Source: Aureliella helgolandensis (GTDB lineage: Bacteria; Planctomycetota; Planctomycetia; Pirellulales; Pirellulaceae). Taken from it: a stretch of DNA of 64,000 nt. The stretch is taken from contig NZ_CP036298.1 in NCBI RefSeq assembly GCF_007752135.1, positions 1,550,001 to 1,614,000 on the forward strand, read 5' to 3'. Position 1 is the stretch's first letter. The number at the start of each line of letters is the position of its first letter. Both the position numbers and the translations under genes were made by a program. Positions 34,587-43,718 of this stretch are shown here, piece after piece. The notes under the pieces are model-generated. The model was not told the DNA's origin. It worked only from the letters and a program-made list of their open reading frames with translations, and made no database searches.

Positions 34587-36356
34587 ATGGACCAGCCACG
34601 CGACTTTACCGACCTGCTCCTCCGGCAGGGGGCGATTAGCCTGGACCAATTGAGCGAGGCAACTACCCTGTCGCGTGAAAGTAATGTGCCTCTAGCTGAC
34701 GCCATTATTCAGACCGGCTATGTCGAAGGGGAGGCGGTTTATCGTGCGTTGGCAAAGTTTAACAAGATAGCCTTCGTCTCCCTGGCGGAAGTGAAGATCG
34801 CCGACGAGGTTATTCAGCTCGTTCCGGAGTCCGTGGCGCGTGAAAATAGCATTATCCCCTACAAGGAAGGGGAAGATGGTGCCCTGCATGTGTTGGTGAG
34901 CGACCCCTTCGATCTGGAGACCATCGAGAAGCTGCGGTTTATCCTGAATCGGAAGATTGAAACGGCTCTCTCCCCTCGGGAGGCCATTCAGGAGGCTATT
35001 AACCGCTACTATGGGCAGGTGGAAGGGGAGTCCGCTGACTCGATTCTCCAGGAGTTCACCGACACGCAGATCGACTTTACGGAAACTGCCGAGGATGGCG
35101 CCGGAGGGGATGATGAGTTTCCGGATGAGGCCAATGCGCCTGTGGTGCGACTGGTCGGGATGATGATTCAGGAGGCGGTCCAGCTGCGCGCCTCGGATAT
35201 TCACGTCGAGCCGTTTGAGGATCGCGTGCGGATTCGCTACCGCATTGACGGGATTTTGGTGGAGCGAGATTGCCCTCCCCGGCGGCTGCTGGGTGCCATT
35301 TTGTCGCGGATTAAGATCCTGGCCAAGATGGATATCGCGGAACGCCGTCGCCCCCAGGATGGGCGGATTAAGGTTACTGTGGGGGAGAAGGAGCTGGATT
35401 TGCGGGTCAGCATCATTCCCACCAACCACGGTCAGTCGTGCGTGATGCGTTTGCTCGACAAGGACAATATTAAGGTCGGGGTGCGGCAGCTTGGGTTGTC
35501 GGAACGCGATTTCAAGATCTTCATGGCAACGGTGAAGCGGCCGAATGGGATCATGCTGGTGACCGGGCCGACGGGCTCTGGAAAAACGACCACGCTCTAC
35601 GCGGCTCTCAATTCGATGAACCGCCCGGACAAGAAGATTATTACCGCCGAGGATCCCGTCGAGTACTACTTGCCGGGGATCAATCAGGTGGAGGTGCGGC
35701 ACAATATCGGGCTCGACTTTGCTCGCATTATCCGCTCGATGTTGCGGCAAGCACCCAATATCATCCTGGTCGGGGAAATGCGGGATACCGAGACCGCATC
35801 GATGGGTATTCAGGCTTCTTTGACTGGACACTTGGTATTCAGTACACTACACACGAACGATGCGCCCAGTGCTGTGACACGGATGACAGACATGGGGGTA
35901 CCCGGTTATCTGGTGGCAAGCTCGGTCGTGGCGGTGCTTGGGCAGCGTCTGGTGCGGACGATTTGCAAGCGTTGCAAGACGCAGATCAAGCTCAGTCCGG
36001 CCCAGTTGGAGGAGGCCGGAATTCCTCCGGAGATTGCTGCGAAAGCGACTTTCGCAAAAGGGAAAGGGTGTGGTTATTGCCAGAAGTCTGGCTATCGAGG
36101 GCGGATGGGTATCTACGAATTGATGGTAGTTTCCAGCAAGGTACGGGAGTTGATGTTCAAAGGGGTGTCTACCAAGGCGATCGCCGAGCAGGCGATTAAG
36201 GAGGGAATGACGACCTTGTTCTGCGATGGGATTCGCAAGGTCCTGCGCGGGTCGACGACCCTTGAGGAGGTTTTTCGCGTCGCCAAGACGACCGAGCAGG
36301 ATCAGTTGGCCCTGCAGATTGTGTTTAAAGAGTTCATGGACGCCCAGGACAAATAA
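34587..36356 (+). CDS. gspE: Type II secretion / type IV pilus assembly ATPase, first paralogue
   Basis: The start is ATG 34587 with AGGAG at 34573-34577. The 589-residue hexameric motor powers pseudopilus or pilus extension at the inner membrane. An N-terminal MshEN-like domain covers about 1-150. The linker domain includes ASDIHVEPFEDRVRIRYRID. Walker A is GPTGSGKT at 327-334, followed by the Asp-box ITAEDPVEYYLPGI, Walker B ILVGEMRDTET and the His-box LTGHLVFSTLHTND. A tetracysteine zinc site (CKRCK, then CGYCQ) marks the GspE/PilB class. Unlike the second paralogue it is separated from the rest of the cluster by a 386-bp gap. Which substrate system each paralogue drives is unknown. Confidence 0.93.
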   Translation: MDQPRDFTDLLLRQGAISLDQLSEATTLSRESNVPLADAIIQTGYVEGEAVYRALAKFNKIAFVSLAEVKIADEVIQLVPESVARENSIIPYKEGEDGALHVLVSDPFDLETIEKLRFILNRKIETALSPREAIQEAINRYYGQVEGESADSILQEFTDTQIDFTETAEDGAGGDDEFPDEANAPVVRLVGMMIQEAVQLRASDIHVEPFEDRVRIRYRIDGILVERDCPPRRLLGAILSRIKILAKMDIAERRRPQDGRIKVTVGEKELDLRVSIIPTNHGQSCVMRLLDKDNIKVGVRQLGLSERDFKIFMATVKRPNGIMLVTGPTGSGKTTTLYAALNSMNRPDKKIITAEDPVEYYLPGINQVEVRHNIGLDFARIIRSMLRQAPNIILVGEMRDTETASMGIQASLTGHLVFSTLHTNDAPSAVTRMTDMGVPGYLVASSVVAVLGQRLVRTICKRCKTQIKLSPAQLEEAGIPPEIAAKATFAKGKGCGYCQKSGYRGRMGIYELMVVSSKVRELMFKGVSTKAIAEQAIKEGMTTLFCDGIRKVLRGSTTLEEVFRVAKTTEQDQLALQIVFKEFMDAQDK

Positions 36357-36742
36357 TCGTTACTCGAATCCCCCACAGGAGTGCATGTTCACTCTGTTTT
36401 CGGTTCATTTGTTTGGACTGAGGAGGGGGGTGGTAGCTACAATGACAGCGTAAGGGGGCTCGGGAAGCCCCGCAACTCTCGTCTTTACTTCTATGTGATC
36501 CCTAAGCGTTGGCAAGACTTGGTCGCCCTGGCCTGTTGGGTCGGAGTCGCCATGTTCTGGTAGGGCGTGTCGGTTACCGAACCGTCGCCGTATTCGCAGT
36601 CGGGCTATGAGCTTGGCTCACCGGCAGGCTCCCAGCGAGCCCGGCGTGGTGGCTTTCGAGAATGTAAGCTTCGAGATTTTTTCACAGCCCGATATTTCAC
36701 AGCCCCTAGCTCAACCAGTGAAGCAGCTGGAATGGAACGTGC
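36357..36742 (+). other. Gap between gspE and pilT, no supported gene
   Basis: A small hairpin (GGGGCT at 36455-36460 with AGCCCC at 36466-36471) may terminate gspE. A weak frame from 36381, interrupted by one TAG at 36561-36563 and reopening in the same phase, has a basic segment and a hydrophobic stretch (LVALACWVGVAMFW). It could be a decayed membrane protein, but the case is thin. Confidence 0.3.
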
Positions 36743-37849
36743 ATGGCAACCGTATTAATTGACAAACTTCTGCAGGCAGCGGTAAAGCAGGGGGCGAGCG
36801 ATATCCACATTGTGGTGGGGCAGCCACCGGTTTTTCGGTTGCATGGCCGGATGCGCAAGCTTGAGACCAAAGTGCTCGAGCCGGAAGATGCCATGTCGCT
36901 GATGAAGAGTATCGCGCCGGATCGCTGCCAGCGTGAGTTGCAGGAATCGGGGAGCTCGGACTTCGGGTTTGCCTTTGGGGATCAGGCGCGGTTTCGGGTC
37001 TCGATTTTCAAGCAACGCGGTAACATCTCGATGGTGTTGCGGCAGATTCCCACCGACAAGCTGACCCCAGAGCAGTTGGGCTTGGCCCCGGCCATTGTCG
37101 AGATGGTGCAGCGCCCGCGGGGGCTGATGTTGGTGACCGGGCCAACCGGGTCGGGGAAGAGTACCACGCTGGCCAGCTTGATCAATTTCATCAACGAGAC
37201 GCACGATCACCACATCATTACGATCGAAGATCCGATCGAGTTCTATCACGACCACAAGAAGTCGACGATCAACCAGCGAGAGGTGGGCGTGGATGTCCCC
37301 AGCTTCTCCGAGGCGATCCGCCGGGCGTTGCGCCAGGATCCCGATGTGATTCTGGTCGGCGAGCTGCGAGATTTGGACACTATTTCCGCGGCGATTTCCG
37401 CTGCAGAAACCGGTCACGTGGTGTTTGGTACCTTGCACACCAACAGTGCGCAGGGAACGGTAAACCGGATCATTGATGCCTTCCCCGGAAACTTGCAGGA
37501 TCAGATTCGCACCCAGTTGAGTACGACCTTGATCGGAGTGGTCGCGCAGACGTTGCTGCCGAAGATCGGTGGTGGGCGTGTGGCCGCCTACGAAGTGCTG
37601 GTGGTGACACCGGGGATTTCCAACCTGATTCGTGAGAACAAGACGTTCCGAATCAACTCGGCGATCCAGACGGGGGCCAAGTTTGGGATGAACCTGATGG
37701 ATGATGCCCTGTTCAATCTCTGGAAGGATGGCACGGTCACCGTTGAGGATGTGCTGGGGAAAGCGCACCGTCCCGATGACTTGGCTCGCCGCATTGTGAA
37801 TGCGCGGCGGGGACTGGAGGACGAGGGAGCGGAAGTCGAAGAGGATTAG
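36743..37849 (+). CDS. pilT: Twitching motility / pilus retraction ATPase
   Basis: The 368-residue protein is the PilT type: it lacks the long N-terminal domain and the tetracysteine site of GspE. Motifs are GASDIHIVVGQPP near the N-terminus, Walker A GPTGSGKS at 133-140, the Asp-box ITIEDPIEFYH, Walker B VILVGELRDLDT and the His-box AETGHVVFGTLHTNSA. The AIRRALRQDPD segment is characteristic. PilT depolymerises pilins to retract type IV pili. The C-terminus has an acidic tail. Its place inside a secretion-type gene run suggests that at least part of this machinery makes retractable type IV pili. Confidence 0.93.
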   Translation: MATVLIDKLLQAAVKQGASDIHIVVGQPPVFRLHGRMRKLETKVLEPEDAMSLMKSIAPDRCQRELQESGSSDFGFAFGDQARFRVSIFKQRGNISMVLRQIPTDKLTPEQLGLAPAIVEMVQRPRGLMLVTGPTGSGKSTTLASLINFINETHDHHIITIEDPIEFYHDHKKSTINQREVGVDVPSFSEAIRRALRQDPDVILVGELRDLDTISAAISAAETGHVVFGTLHTNSAQGTVNRIIDAFPGNLQDQIRTQLSTTLIGVVAQTLLPKIGGGRVAAYEVLVVTPGISNLIRENKTFRINSAIQTGAKFGMNLMDDALFNLWKDGTVTVEDVLGKAHRPDDLARRIVNARRGLEDEGAEVEED

Positions 37850-37921
37850 GGTTGTTTTTACAAGTAGCGTCATGCATGCGGTCCCCGTAAAGGACCGCCT
37901 AACTGCCTGAGAAGGTCCGAT

Positions 37922-39634
37922 ATGGTAGTCCGTAGAATTGGTCAAATCCTAGTCGACTTAGGTTTCATCACCGATGAGCAACTTGAAGTCATCTTGGATG
38001 AACAGCAGCAGCGGCCTGGCGCCTTGCTTGGCAAGATCGCCGAAGATATGGGGCTCATTACCGATGAGCAACTTGTTCAGGCGTTAGCTGAACAGCTGAA
38101 TATGCAGACCGTGCAGTTGGGCGATGTGCAGCTGCCGCCCGACGTGCTGGACAAAATCTCCGAAACAATGGCTCAGTTGTATCGCATTGTGCCGGTGCAG
38201 TTTGATGGCAATACGCTGACGTGCGCGACGTGCGACCCGCAGAATCTGACTGTGCAGGATGAATTGCGAACGTTCCTGGGCTACGACATTCGCATGGTCG
38301 TTTCTACCGAGCGTGAGATCAAAGCGGTACTCGACAAGCATTATGCCTCGGACGTCGACTCTGTTGAGAGTATTATCAACGAGCTGAATGATGACGAGGA
38401 GTTGTTTCAAGCCGCTTCGATGGTCTCCAGCGACAAGTTCAATATCACCGACGCTGAAGCCTTGGCCGATAGCGTGCCGGTCCGCAAGCTGCTCAACATG
38501 GTGATGCTGCTCGCGATTAAGGATCACGCCAGCGATATTCACTTTGAGCCGTTTGAAGATGAGTTTCGCATTCGCATCAAGGCGGAAGGGGTGCTGTATG
38601 AGATGGTTCCCCCGCCTCGCCACTTGGCATTCGCAATTACCACACGCATCAAGGTCATGGCCAACCTGGACATTGCCGAACGTCGCATGCCTCAGGATGG
38701 ACGTATTGAATTGATGGTGGGTGGTCACCAGGTCGACCTGCGAGTGAGTGTGATGCCGACCATGTTTGGCGAGAGTACGGTAATGCGGATCCTGGACCGC
38801 TCGGTCGTTTCGCTCAGCTTGGAAAACGTGGGAATGGATCCTGACACGTTAGCTCTGTTTCGCAAGACCATCGATCGCCCCAACGGAATTCTGTTGGTGA
38901 CGGGCCCGACCGGTTCCGGCAAAACCACGACGCTCTACTCTGCGTTGAGCGAGTTGAACGACAGTAAAGATAAATTGATTACGACCGAAGATCCGGTGGA
39001 ATATGACATCGATGGGATTGTGCAGATCCCTATTGATCACGGGATTGGGGTGACGTTTGCTTCCTGCCTGCGAGCCATCTTGCGGCAGGATCCGGATACG
39101 ATTCTGGTGGGTGAGATTCGAGACATTGAGACGGCGGAAATTGCCGTTCAAGCCTCGCTCACGGGGCACTTGGTGTTCAGTACGCTGCACACCAACGATG
39201 CGCCTAGCACGATCACGCGGATGAAGGACATGGGGATTCCCACGTTCTTGCTCACCGCCTGTGTCGAAGCCATTTTGGCTCAGCGTTTGGTGCGCCGGAT
39301 TTGCACCAACTGCCGCGAGGAGACGGAGGTTAGTGAGGAGATTTTGCTCGATCTGGGGATTGATCCCAAGACGGTCGCCGACAAAAAATTCTTCCGCGGA
39401 ACCGGTTGTGAAAAATGCAACAACACCGGCTACAAGGGGCGAATCGGTTTGTTCGAGCTGATGATCATGAACGATGACCTGCGGGAGATGATCATGGAAA
39501 ATGCGACCACCGATGAACTGCGTGATCGGGCGGAGCACTTCGGCATGACGCCGCTCCGGAAGTATGGCATCAACTATGTCTTCCAGGGACTGACCACGGC
39601 GGATGAGGTCTTGCGGGAAACGATTGCCGAGTAA
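37922..39634 (+). CDS. gspE: Type II secretion / type IV pilus assembly ATPase, second paralogue
   Basis: This 570-residue paralogue has an N-terminal MshEN-like domain with two similar helical segments (GFITDEQLEVILDEQ and GLITDEQLVQALAEQ) whose DNA is also closely similar. The core includes HASDIHFEPFEDEFRIRIKA, Walker A GPTGSGKT at 328-335, Asp-box ITTEDPVEYDIDG, Walker B ILVGEIRDIET and His-box LTGHLVFSTLHTND. The zinc site is CTNCR, then CEKCN. It lies 72 bp after pilT and 193 bp before the gspF-type gene, so it is the ATPase most likely paired with that platform protein. Confidence 0.93.
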   Translation: MVVRRIGQILVDLGFITDEQLEVILDEQQQRPGALLGKIAEDMGLITDEQLVQALAEQLNMQTVQLGDVQLPPDVLDKISETMAQLYRIVPVQFDGNTLTCATCDPQNLTVQDELRTFLGYDIRMVVSTEREIKAVLDKHYASDVDSVESIINELNDDEELFQAASMVSSDKFNITDAEALADSVPVRKLLNMVMLLAIKDHASDIHFEPFEDEFRIRIKAEGVLYEMVPPPRHLAFAITTRIKVMANLDIAERRMPQDGRIELMVGGHQVDLRVSVMPTMFGESTVMRILDRSVVSLSLENVGMDPDTLALFRKTIDRPNGILLVTGPTGSGKTTTLYSALSELNDSKDKLITTEDPVEYDIDGIVQIPIDHGIGVTFASCLRAILRQDPDTILVGEIRDIETAEIAVQASLTGHLVFSTLHTNDAPSTITRMKDMGIPTFLLTACVEAILAQRLVRRICTNCREETEVSEEILLDLGIDPKTVADKKFFRGTGCEKCNNTGYKGRIGLFELMIMNDDLREMIMENATTDELRDRAEHFGMTPLRKYGINYVFQGLTTADEVLRETIAE

Positions 39635-39827
39635 CGCGTAAATGGATTGCCAAATAATCGCGAAATAAACCACTGCATGCTACGATCAAACATCGTGCGG
39701 CAATGGCGAGGTTCGCAGTGTGCGGGAATGGGTTCCAGTGAAGGAACGTCCGCCCATGACAGTGAACAACAACCAACATTCGAATCCATAAATTTTGCTG
39801 TAGCCCAGAATAGCGAGGACGAACGCC

Positions 39828-41261
39828 ATGCCTACCTTCCAATTTGAGGCAATGGACGCAACCGGCCAAGAGATCAAAGACATCATCGAAGCGGCGAGCG
39901 AAGAAGAAGCGCAGACCACTATTCGGCAGATGGGCTATTTCGTCACCAAAATCCAAGTCAAGAAGGGGGTCGCCAAGGCGGCGGTGGGCGCCAAACGCAA
40001 GCGTCCGTTTGCGATGGGGGGGGCCAAGACGAAGCACATTACCGCCTTCACTCGTCAGCTCTCCATCTTGCAGGATGCCGGTCTGCCGATCTTGCGCAGC
40101 CTCAAAATTCTGGAAACAAACAATAAGCCGGGTAAGCTCAAAAATGCCCTCATGGATGTGTGCGACGAGATTGAGACGGGGTCGACCCTGTCGGAGTCGA
40201 TGAGCAAGTCGCCCAAGGTTTTTACCCGCCTGTATGTGAACATGATCAAGGCCGGGGAGGCTGGGGGAGCTTTGGAGACCATTCTCCAGCGTCTGGCCGA
40301 CTTCTTGGAGAGTGCCGAAGCGCTCAAGCGGAAGGTGAAGGGGGCGCTGATCTATCCTATCGCGGTGGTCATCATCGCTGCCTTGATTATCTGCTTGATC
40401 ATGATTGTGATCGTGCCCACATTTAAGAAGATGTTTGAAGAGTTCGGGCTGACTCTTCCACCGCCCACTCTGTTGCTGATCGCGATGAGTGACTACATCG
40501 TCAAGTATTGGTTCTTGATGTTGCTCATTCCATTCTGTTATTGGTTGCTCACGAAACTACTCCGCAAGTTCCGCATGGGACGCATGGGGTATGACATGTA
40601 CATGCTCAAGCTGCCGGTGTTCGGGGCCTTGATCGAGAAGAATATTTTGGCGCGGACCACGCGAACGCTGGGCACGTTGATCTCCTCGGGGGTTCCGATT
40701 CTGGAGGCGCTGAACATTACCCGTGAGACGGCTGGCAACGCTTTGTTCGAGCGGATTTTCACCAAGGTGACGGAGGCAATTCGCGAGGGGGAAGTGATCA
40801 GTAAGCCCCTGCGTGAGAATTCGGTGCCTGGCTTCCATCCGCTGGCTGCGGTGTACTGGGTCATCATGGGGACCTTCCCTGGAGTCATGATTTTATCGGT
40901 CGCTTTAACGGCTGGTCGCAACACGGGCACCAAGGGCTCGATGGAAACGCTGTTGGCCGTAGGCGGGATCAGCTGCGGTCTAGGGGCCGTTGGCTGTCTG
41001 CTGTTCTATCTTATGAAGATGAAGAGTCGGGTGATCGACGAGTTGGTCGTGAATATGGTTGACGTGGGGGAAGAGACCGGTGAACTCGATACGATGCTGT
41101 ACAAGGTGGCGGATACCTATGATGACGAAGTGAACGTGATGACCGAAGGCCTGACGCGCTTGATTGAGCCGCTGTTGATTTGCTTCCTAGGGGTAGCGGT
41201 TGGCTTTATCGTGATTTCGTTGTTCATGCCACTCGTTTCGATGATCACCTCGCTTGCATAG
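39828..41261 (+). CDS. gspF: GspF/PilC inner-membrane platform protein with extra membrane hairpin
   Basis: This platform protein sits in the inner membrane and couples the ATPase to pilin assembly. The 477-residue product is about 70 longer than usual. The first conserved T2SSF domain is at about 70-200 (FTRQLSILQDAGLPILRSL) with the helix VVIIAALIICLIMIVIVP, and the second starts near 273 (LARTTRTLGTLISSGVPIL). Between the normal PLRENS (327-332) and VVNMVDVGEETGELD (407-421) is an added segment with two hydrophobic helices (AAVYWVIMGTFPGVMILSV and LLAVGGISCGLGAVGCLLFY). The final helix is GVAVGFIVISLFMPL. The insert does not disrupt the core motifs. Confidence 0.93.
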   Translation: MPTFQFEAMDATGQEIKDIIEAASEEEAQTTIRQMGYFVTKIQVKKGVAKAAVGAKRKRPFAMGGAKTKHITAFTRQLSILQDAGLPILRSLKILETNNKPGKLKNALMDVCDEIETGSTLSESMSKSPKVFTRLYVNMIKAGEAGGALETILQRLADFLESAEALKRKVKGALIYPIAVVIIAALIICLIMIVIVPTFKKMFEEFGLTLPPPTLLLIAMSDYIVKYWFLMLLIPFCYWLLTKLLRKFRMGRMGYDMYMLKLPVFGALIEKNILARTTRTLGTLISSGVPILEALNITRETAGNALFERIFTKVTEAIREGEVISKPLRENSVPGFHPLAAVYWVIMGTFPGVMILSVALTAGRNTGTKGSMETLLAVGGISCGLGAVGCLLFYLMKMKSRVIDELVVNMVDVGEETGELDTMLYKVADTYDDEVNVMTEGLTRLIEPLLICFLGVAVGFIVISLFMPLVSMITSLA

Positions 41262-41362
41262 AGTCAGAACTTTGGATTGGCCAGGGCTGCTTGCTACGGA
41301 ATCGCAGCAGCCGGATTGGTAGCGCGGAATGCACACTTAAATTCCCAAGAGGAACAGACGCA

Positions 41363-42433
41363 ATGAAAAATCGAGCCCCCCAGCGAATAGGCTTCACGTT
41401 AGTCGAAGTGCTGACCGTGGTTGCCATCATCGGCATTTTAGTTGGCCTGATCGTCCCGGCCGTAAATTATGCGTTGACCAAAGTCAAGCAGAATGCGATG
41501 GCCATGGAGGTCATAACCCTGGCCGGTGCCGTTGAGCAGTACCAGCAAAAATACGGCGACTACCCGCCCGATGGCTCGAGCCTGACCAGTCTGCAGCGAC
41601 ATTTGCGCAAGGCCTTTCCGCGCATTGCAGAATCTGAGGGAGTTTTGCTAACGAGCTTTAGCAATGCATCCAACTTTCCCGGCGCCGTGATGGATGGCCC
41701 CGAAGCCTTGGTCTTTTTTCTAGGAGGCTTTAGCAGCGATCCGGTGTATCCATTTTCTGGAACCGGGGGCCCCTTCTACATCCTGAACACGAGTGGCGTG
41801 CAGGTGAACTCCTCCACGCCGGCCTCCGAACGGGCTAGCGTCCAGTACAACGTGGATCGCAGCTCACCGTTGTACGAATTCAAGCAATCGCAATTGACGC
41901 TCGACACTTCAACCGGCCTGACCGTCTCATCGGACGAAGCCGAATTGTTCGGCGAATTTAGGAGGGTGCCTGGGCAATCGCAACAACCCATGCCCAATGA
42001 TCTGCTGCCTGTTTATGTTCCCTCGGGCATGCTGGCCCCTTACGTCTATTTCAACAGTCAGACCTACTCTGCTGGTGGTGTGTTTAATTACTACCACTCG
42101 GACGCCATCGGCACCGCGCGTCCGTATCGATCGGATGAAGTCAAGACGACGGGTACCATCGCTGCCGATACGTACTACCGCTACATGGAACCGAAGACCT
42201 TCCAGCTGATGACGGCTGGCTTGGATGATAACTATGGAGGAGCTCCTCAGCCGGCCACTGGCGCGCCGGTCTACTTCCGTTTCCCGAGTGGTGCCTCGCT
42301 CGACATTACCGTCGATTTAGACTCCCAGTCGGGTCCCAACAATTATCAGGTTCAGCAGGGACTGCCGAGTCAGCAACTCGACAACGCCACCAACTTTTCA
42401 GCAGGAATTTTGGGCGACGCGCTTGCGAACTAG
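41363..42433 (+). CDS. Type II secretion/type IV pseudopilin
   Basis: The start is ATG 41363 with an AAGAGGA box, giving a short basic leader (MKNRAPQRIG) directly before the prepilin cleavage motif G|FTLVEVL and a hydrophobic helix (VVAIIGILVGLIVPAVNYAL). The Glu at mature position 5 needed for pilin packing is present. The 356-residue length is larger than a classical major pseudopilin. The body has a Tyr/Gly-rich globular part (AVEQYQQKYGDYPPDGSS) with no calcium-loop signature. It lies 101 bp after gspF. A GspG-like role is possible; the exact class is not clear. Confidence 0.85.
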   Translation: MKNRAPQRIGFTLVEVLTVVAIIGILVGLIVPAVNYALTKVKQNAMAMEVITLAGAVEQYQQKYGDYPPDGSSLTSLQRHLRKAFPRIAESEGVLLTSFSNASNFPGAVMDGPEALVFFLGGFSSDPVYPFSGTGGPFYILNTSGVQVNSSTPASERASVQYNVDRSSPLYEFKQSQLTLDTSTGLTVSSDEAELFGEFRRVPGQSQQPMPNDLLPVYVPSGMLAPYVYFNSQTYSAGGVFNYYHSDAIGTARPYRSDEVKTTGTIAADTYYRYMEPKTFQLMTAGLDDNYGGAPQPATGAPVYFRFPSGASLDITVDLDSQSGPNNYQVQQGLPSQQLDNATNFSAGILGDALAN

Positions 42434-42612
42434 TCCAATTGGCATCTACTTGCTGAATTGCTTGCATCGATGCGAGAAACCAGCCATTGCGGCGCGTGAT
42501 TTGCGTCCTATTTAAGCAGGCGATTTAGGTTCGGTTAACTGTGTCGTTTTGAGATTAGGGTCTCAGGATGAAGCAGTTCTTATGCGATCGCTGAAAGAAT
42601 TTAGAGGCAACC
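42434..42612. other. Gap between two pseudopilin genes
   Basis: This 179-bp stretch holds no gene and no clear hairpin. It could contain a promoter for the downstream genes, but no well-spaced -35/-10 pair is evident. Confidence 0.4.
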
Positions 42613-43707
42613 ATGTTAGACATTCAACTGACTCGACCGCTGGCACCCCGCTATCGACCTAGCTTTACGCTGATCGAGTTGTTGGTCGTCGTCGCGATCA
42701 TCGGCATCATGTCCAGCATGGTTTTGTACACCCTGGCTGGCGCGCAAACCGATGCCAAAGTTAGTCTCACGCGATCCACCATCGAGAAGCTCAACGCGGT
42801 GATTCTCGAGGAGTGGGAGGGGTTCCGCTACCGGGCTGCGCGGATCGACATCGATCCTGACATGCTGCGACCGCAACTTGCCGACGGTCAGCCTCTACTG
42901 CGGCCTCGCGAGGGAGCGCGGCTGCGCATGTTTGTCTTGCGAGACCTCATGCGGATGGAATTGCCCGATCGCATGTCCGACTTAGTTTACTCTCCTGCCT
43001 ACTATTCTGCGACACTCAGCAATGGTGCCACCTATTCCGTAGTGAACCGCATTGCACCCGGGAAGTACAATAGTTTGCGTCAGAGGATCGGTATCGCGCC
43101 CTTGATTGGAGGGGGCTATACCGATGTGGTAAAGGCCATTTACCGCCTGCCGGTGAGCGGCCCGCAGACACCTCCACCCGAATTTAATGTTGAGTTTCAG
43201 GGGGCAGAAATGCTCTATCAAATCGTGGCATCATCGACCCACGGTGGAGGCTCTGCTTTGGAAGCCTTCCGTCCCACCGAGATCGGGGATGTGGACGGTG
43301 ACGGTCTGCCAGAGTTCCTCGACGCCTGGGGTGTGCCCATCCGCTGGCTCCGCTGGCCGGCTGGATACGCAAGTCCCTTGAACGACACGACATCGCCTGA
43401 CGCCATGGATCCGCTGCGCAGCGATCTACGTTGGCGAGATGGAGACTATACGCAGAAGCCTTGGCAGTTGGTACCGCTGATCATCTCGGCCGGTCCGGAC
43501 GGAGTGTTCGATGTCTCTTTCGATATTCAGGATAGTAGCGGGGCGGGGATCGCCTACGCTACCAATCTTGATCCTTACGTCGGTTCTTACGATACCGATG
43601 GGAGTTGGTTGGGGATGGGATTGGGAGCGAACATTGATGAGGATAGCTCGGGCAATTTTTCCGCTGCCGACGACAACATCACCAACTACAGTTTGTTACT
43701 TGAGTAG
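42613..43707 (+). CDS. Pseudopilin with atypical prepilin cleavage site
   Basis: The 364-residue product has a leader ending in YRPS before FTLIELLVVVAIIGIMSSMV, a normal pilin helix with Glu5. The residue before the cleavage point is Ser rather than the usual Gly, so processing by prepilin peptidase may be weaker or different. The C-terminal half has Asp-rich stretches (IGDVDGDGLPEFLDAWG and ANIDEDSSGN) that look like calcium loops. It is followed 11 bp later by the next pseudopilin, so they are co-transcribed. Confidence 0.82.
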   Translation: MLDIQLTRPLAPRYRPSFTLIELLVVVAIIGIMSSMVLYTLAGAQTDAKVSLTRSTIEKLNAVILEEWEGFRYRAARIDIDPDMLRPQLADGQPLLRPREGARLRMFVLRDLMRMELPDRMSDLVYSPAYYSATLSNGATYSVVNRIAPGKYNSLRQRIGIAPLIGGGYTDVVKAIYRLPVSGPQTPPPEFNVEFQGAEMLYQIVASSTHGGGSALEAFRPTEIGDVDGDGLPEFLDAWGVPIRWLRWPAGYASPLNDTTSPDAMDPLRSDLRWRDGDYTQKPWQLVPLIISAGPDGVFDVSFDIQDSSGAGIAYATNLDPYVGSYDTDGSWLGMGLGANIDEDSSGNFSAADDNITNYSLLLE

Positions 43708-43718
43708 GAGTGGACATC

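Noticed and set aside
36381-36758. A frame interrupted by one TAG, perhaps a decayed ComEA-like membrane protein
   Set aside because: Only a short hydrophobic stretch is recognisable and no helix-hairpin-helix is visible, so the case for a pseudogene is too weak.
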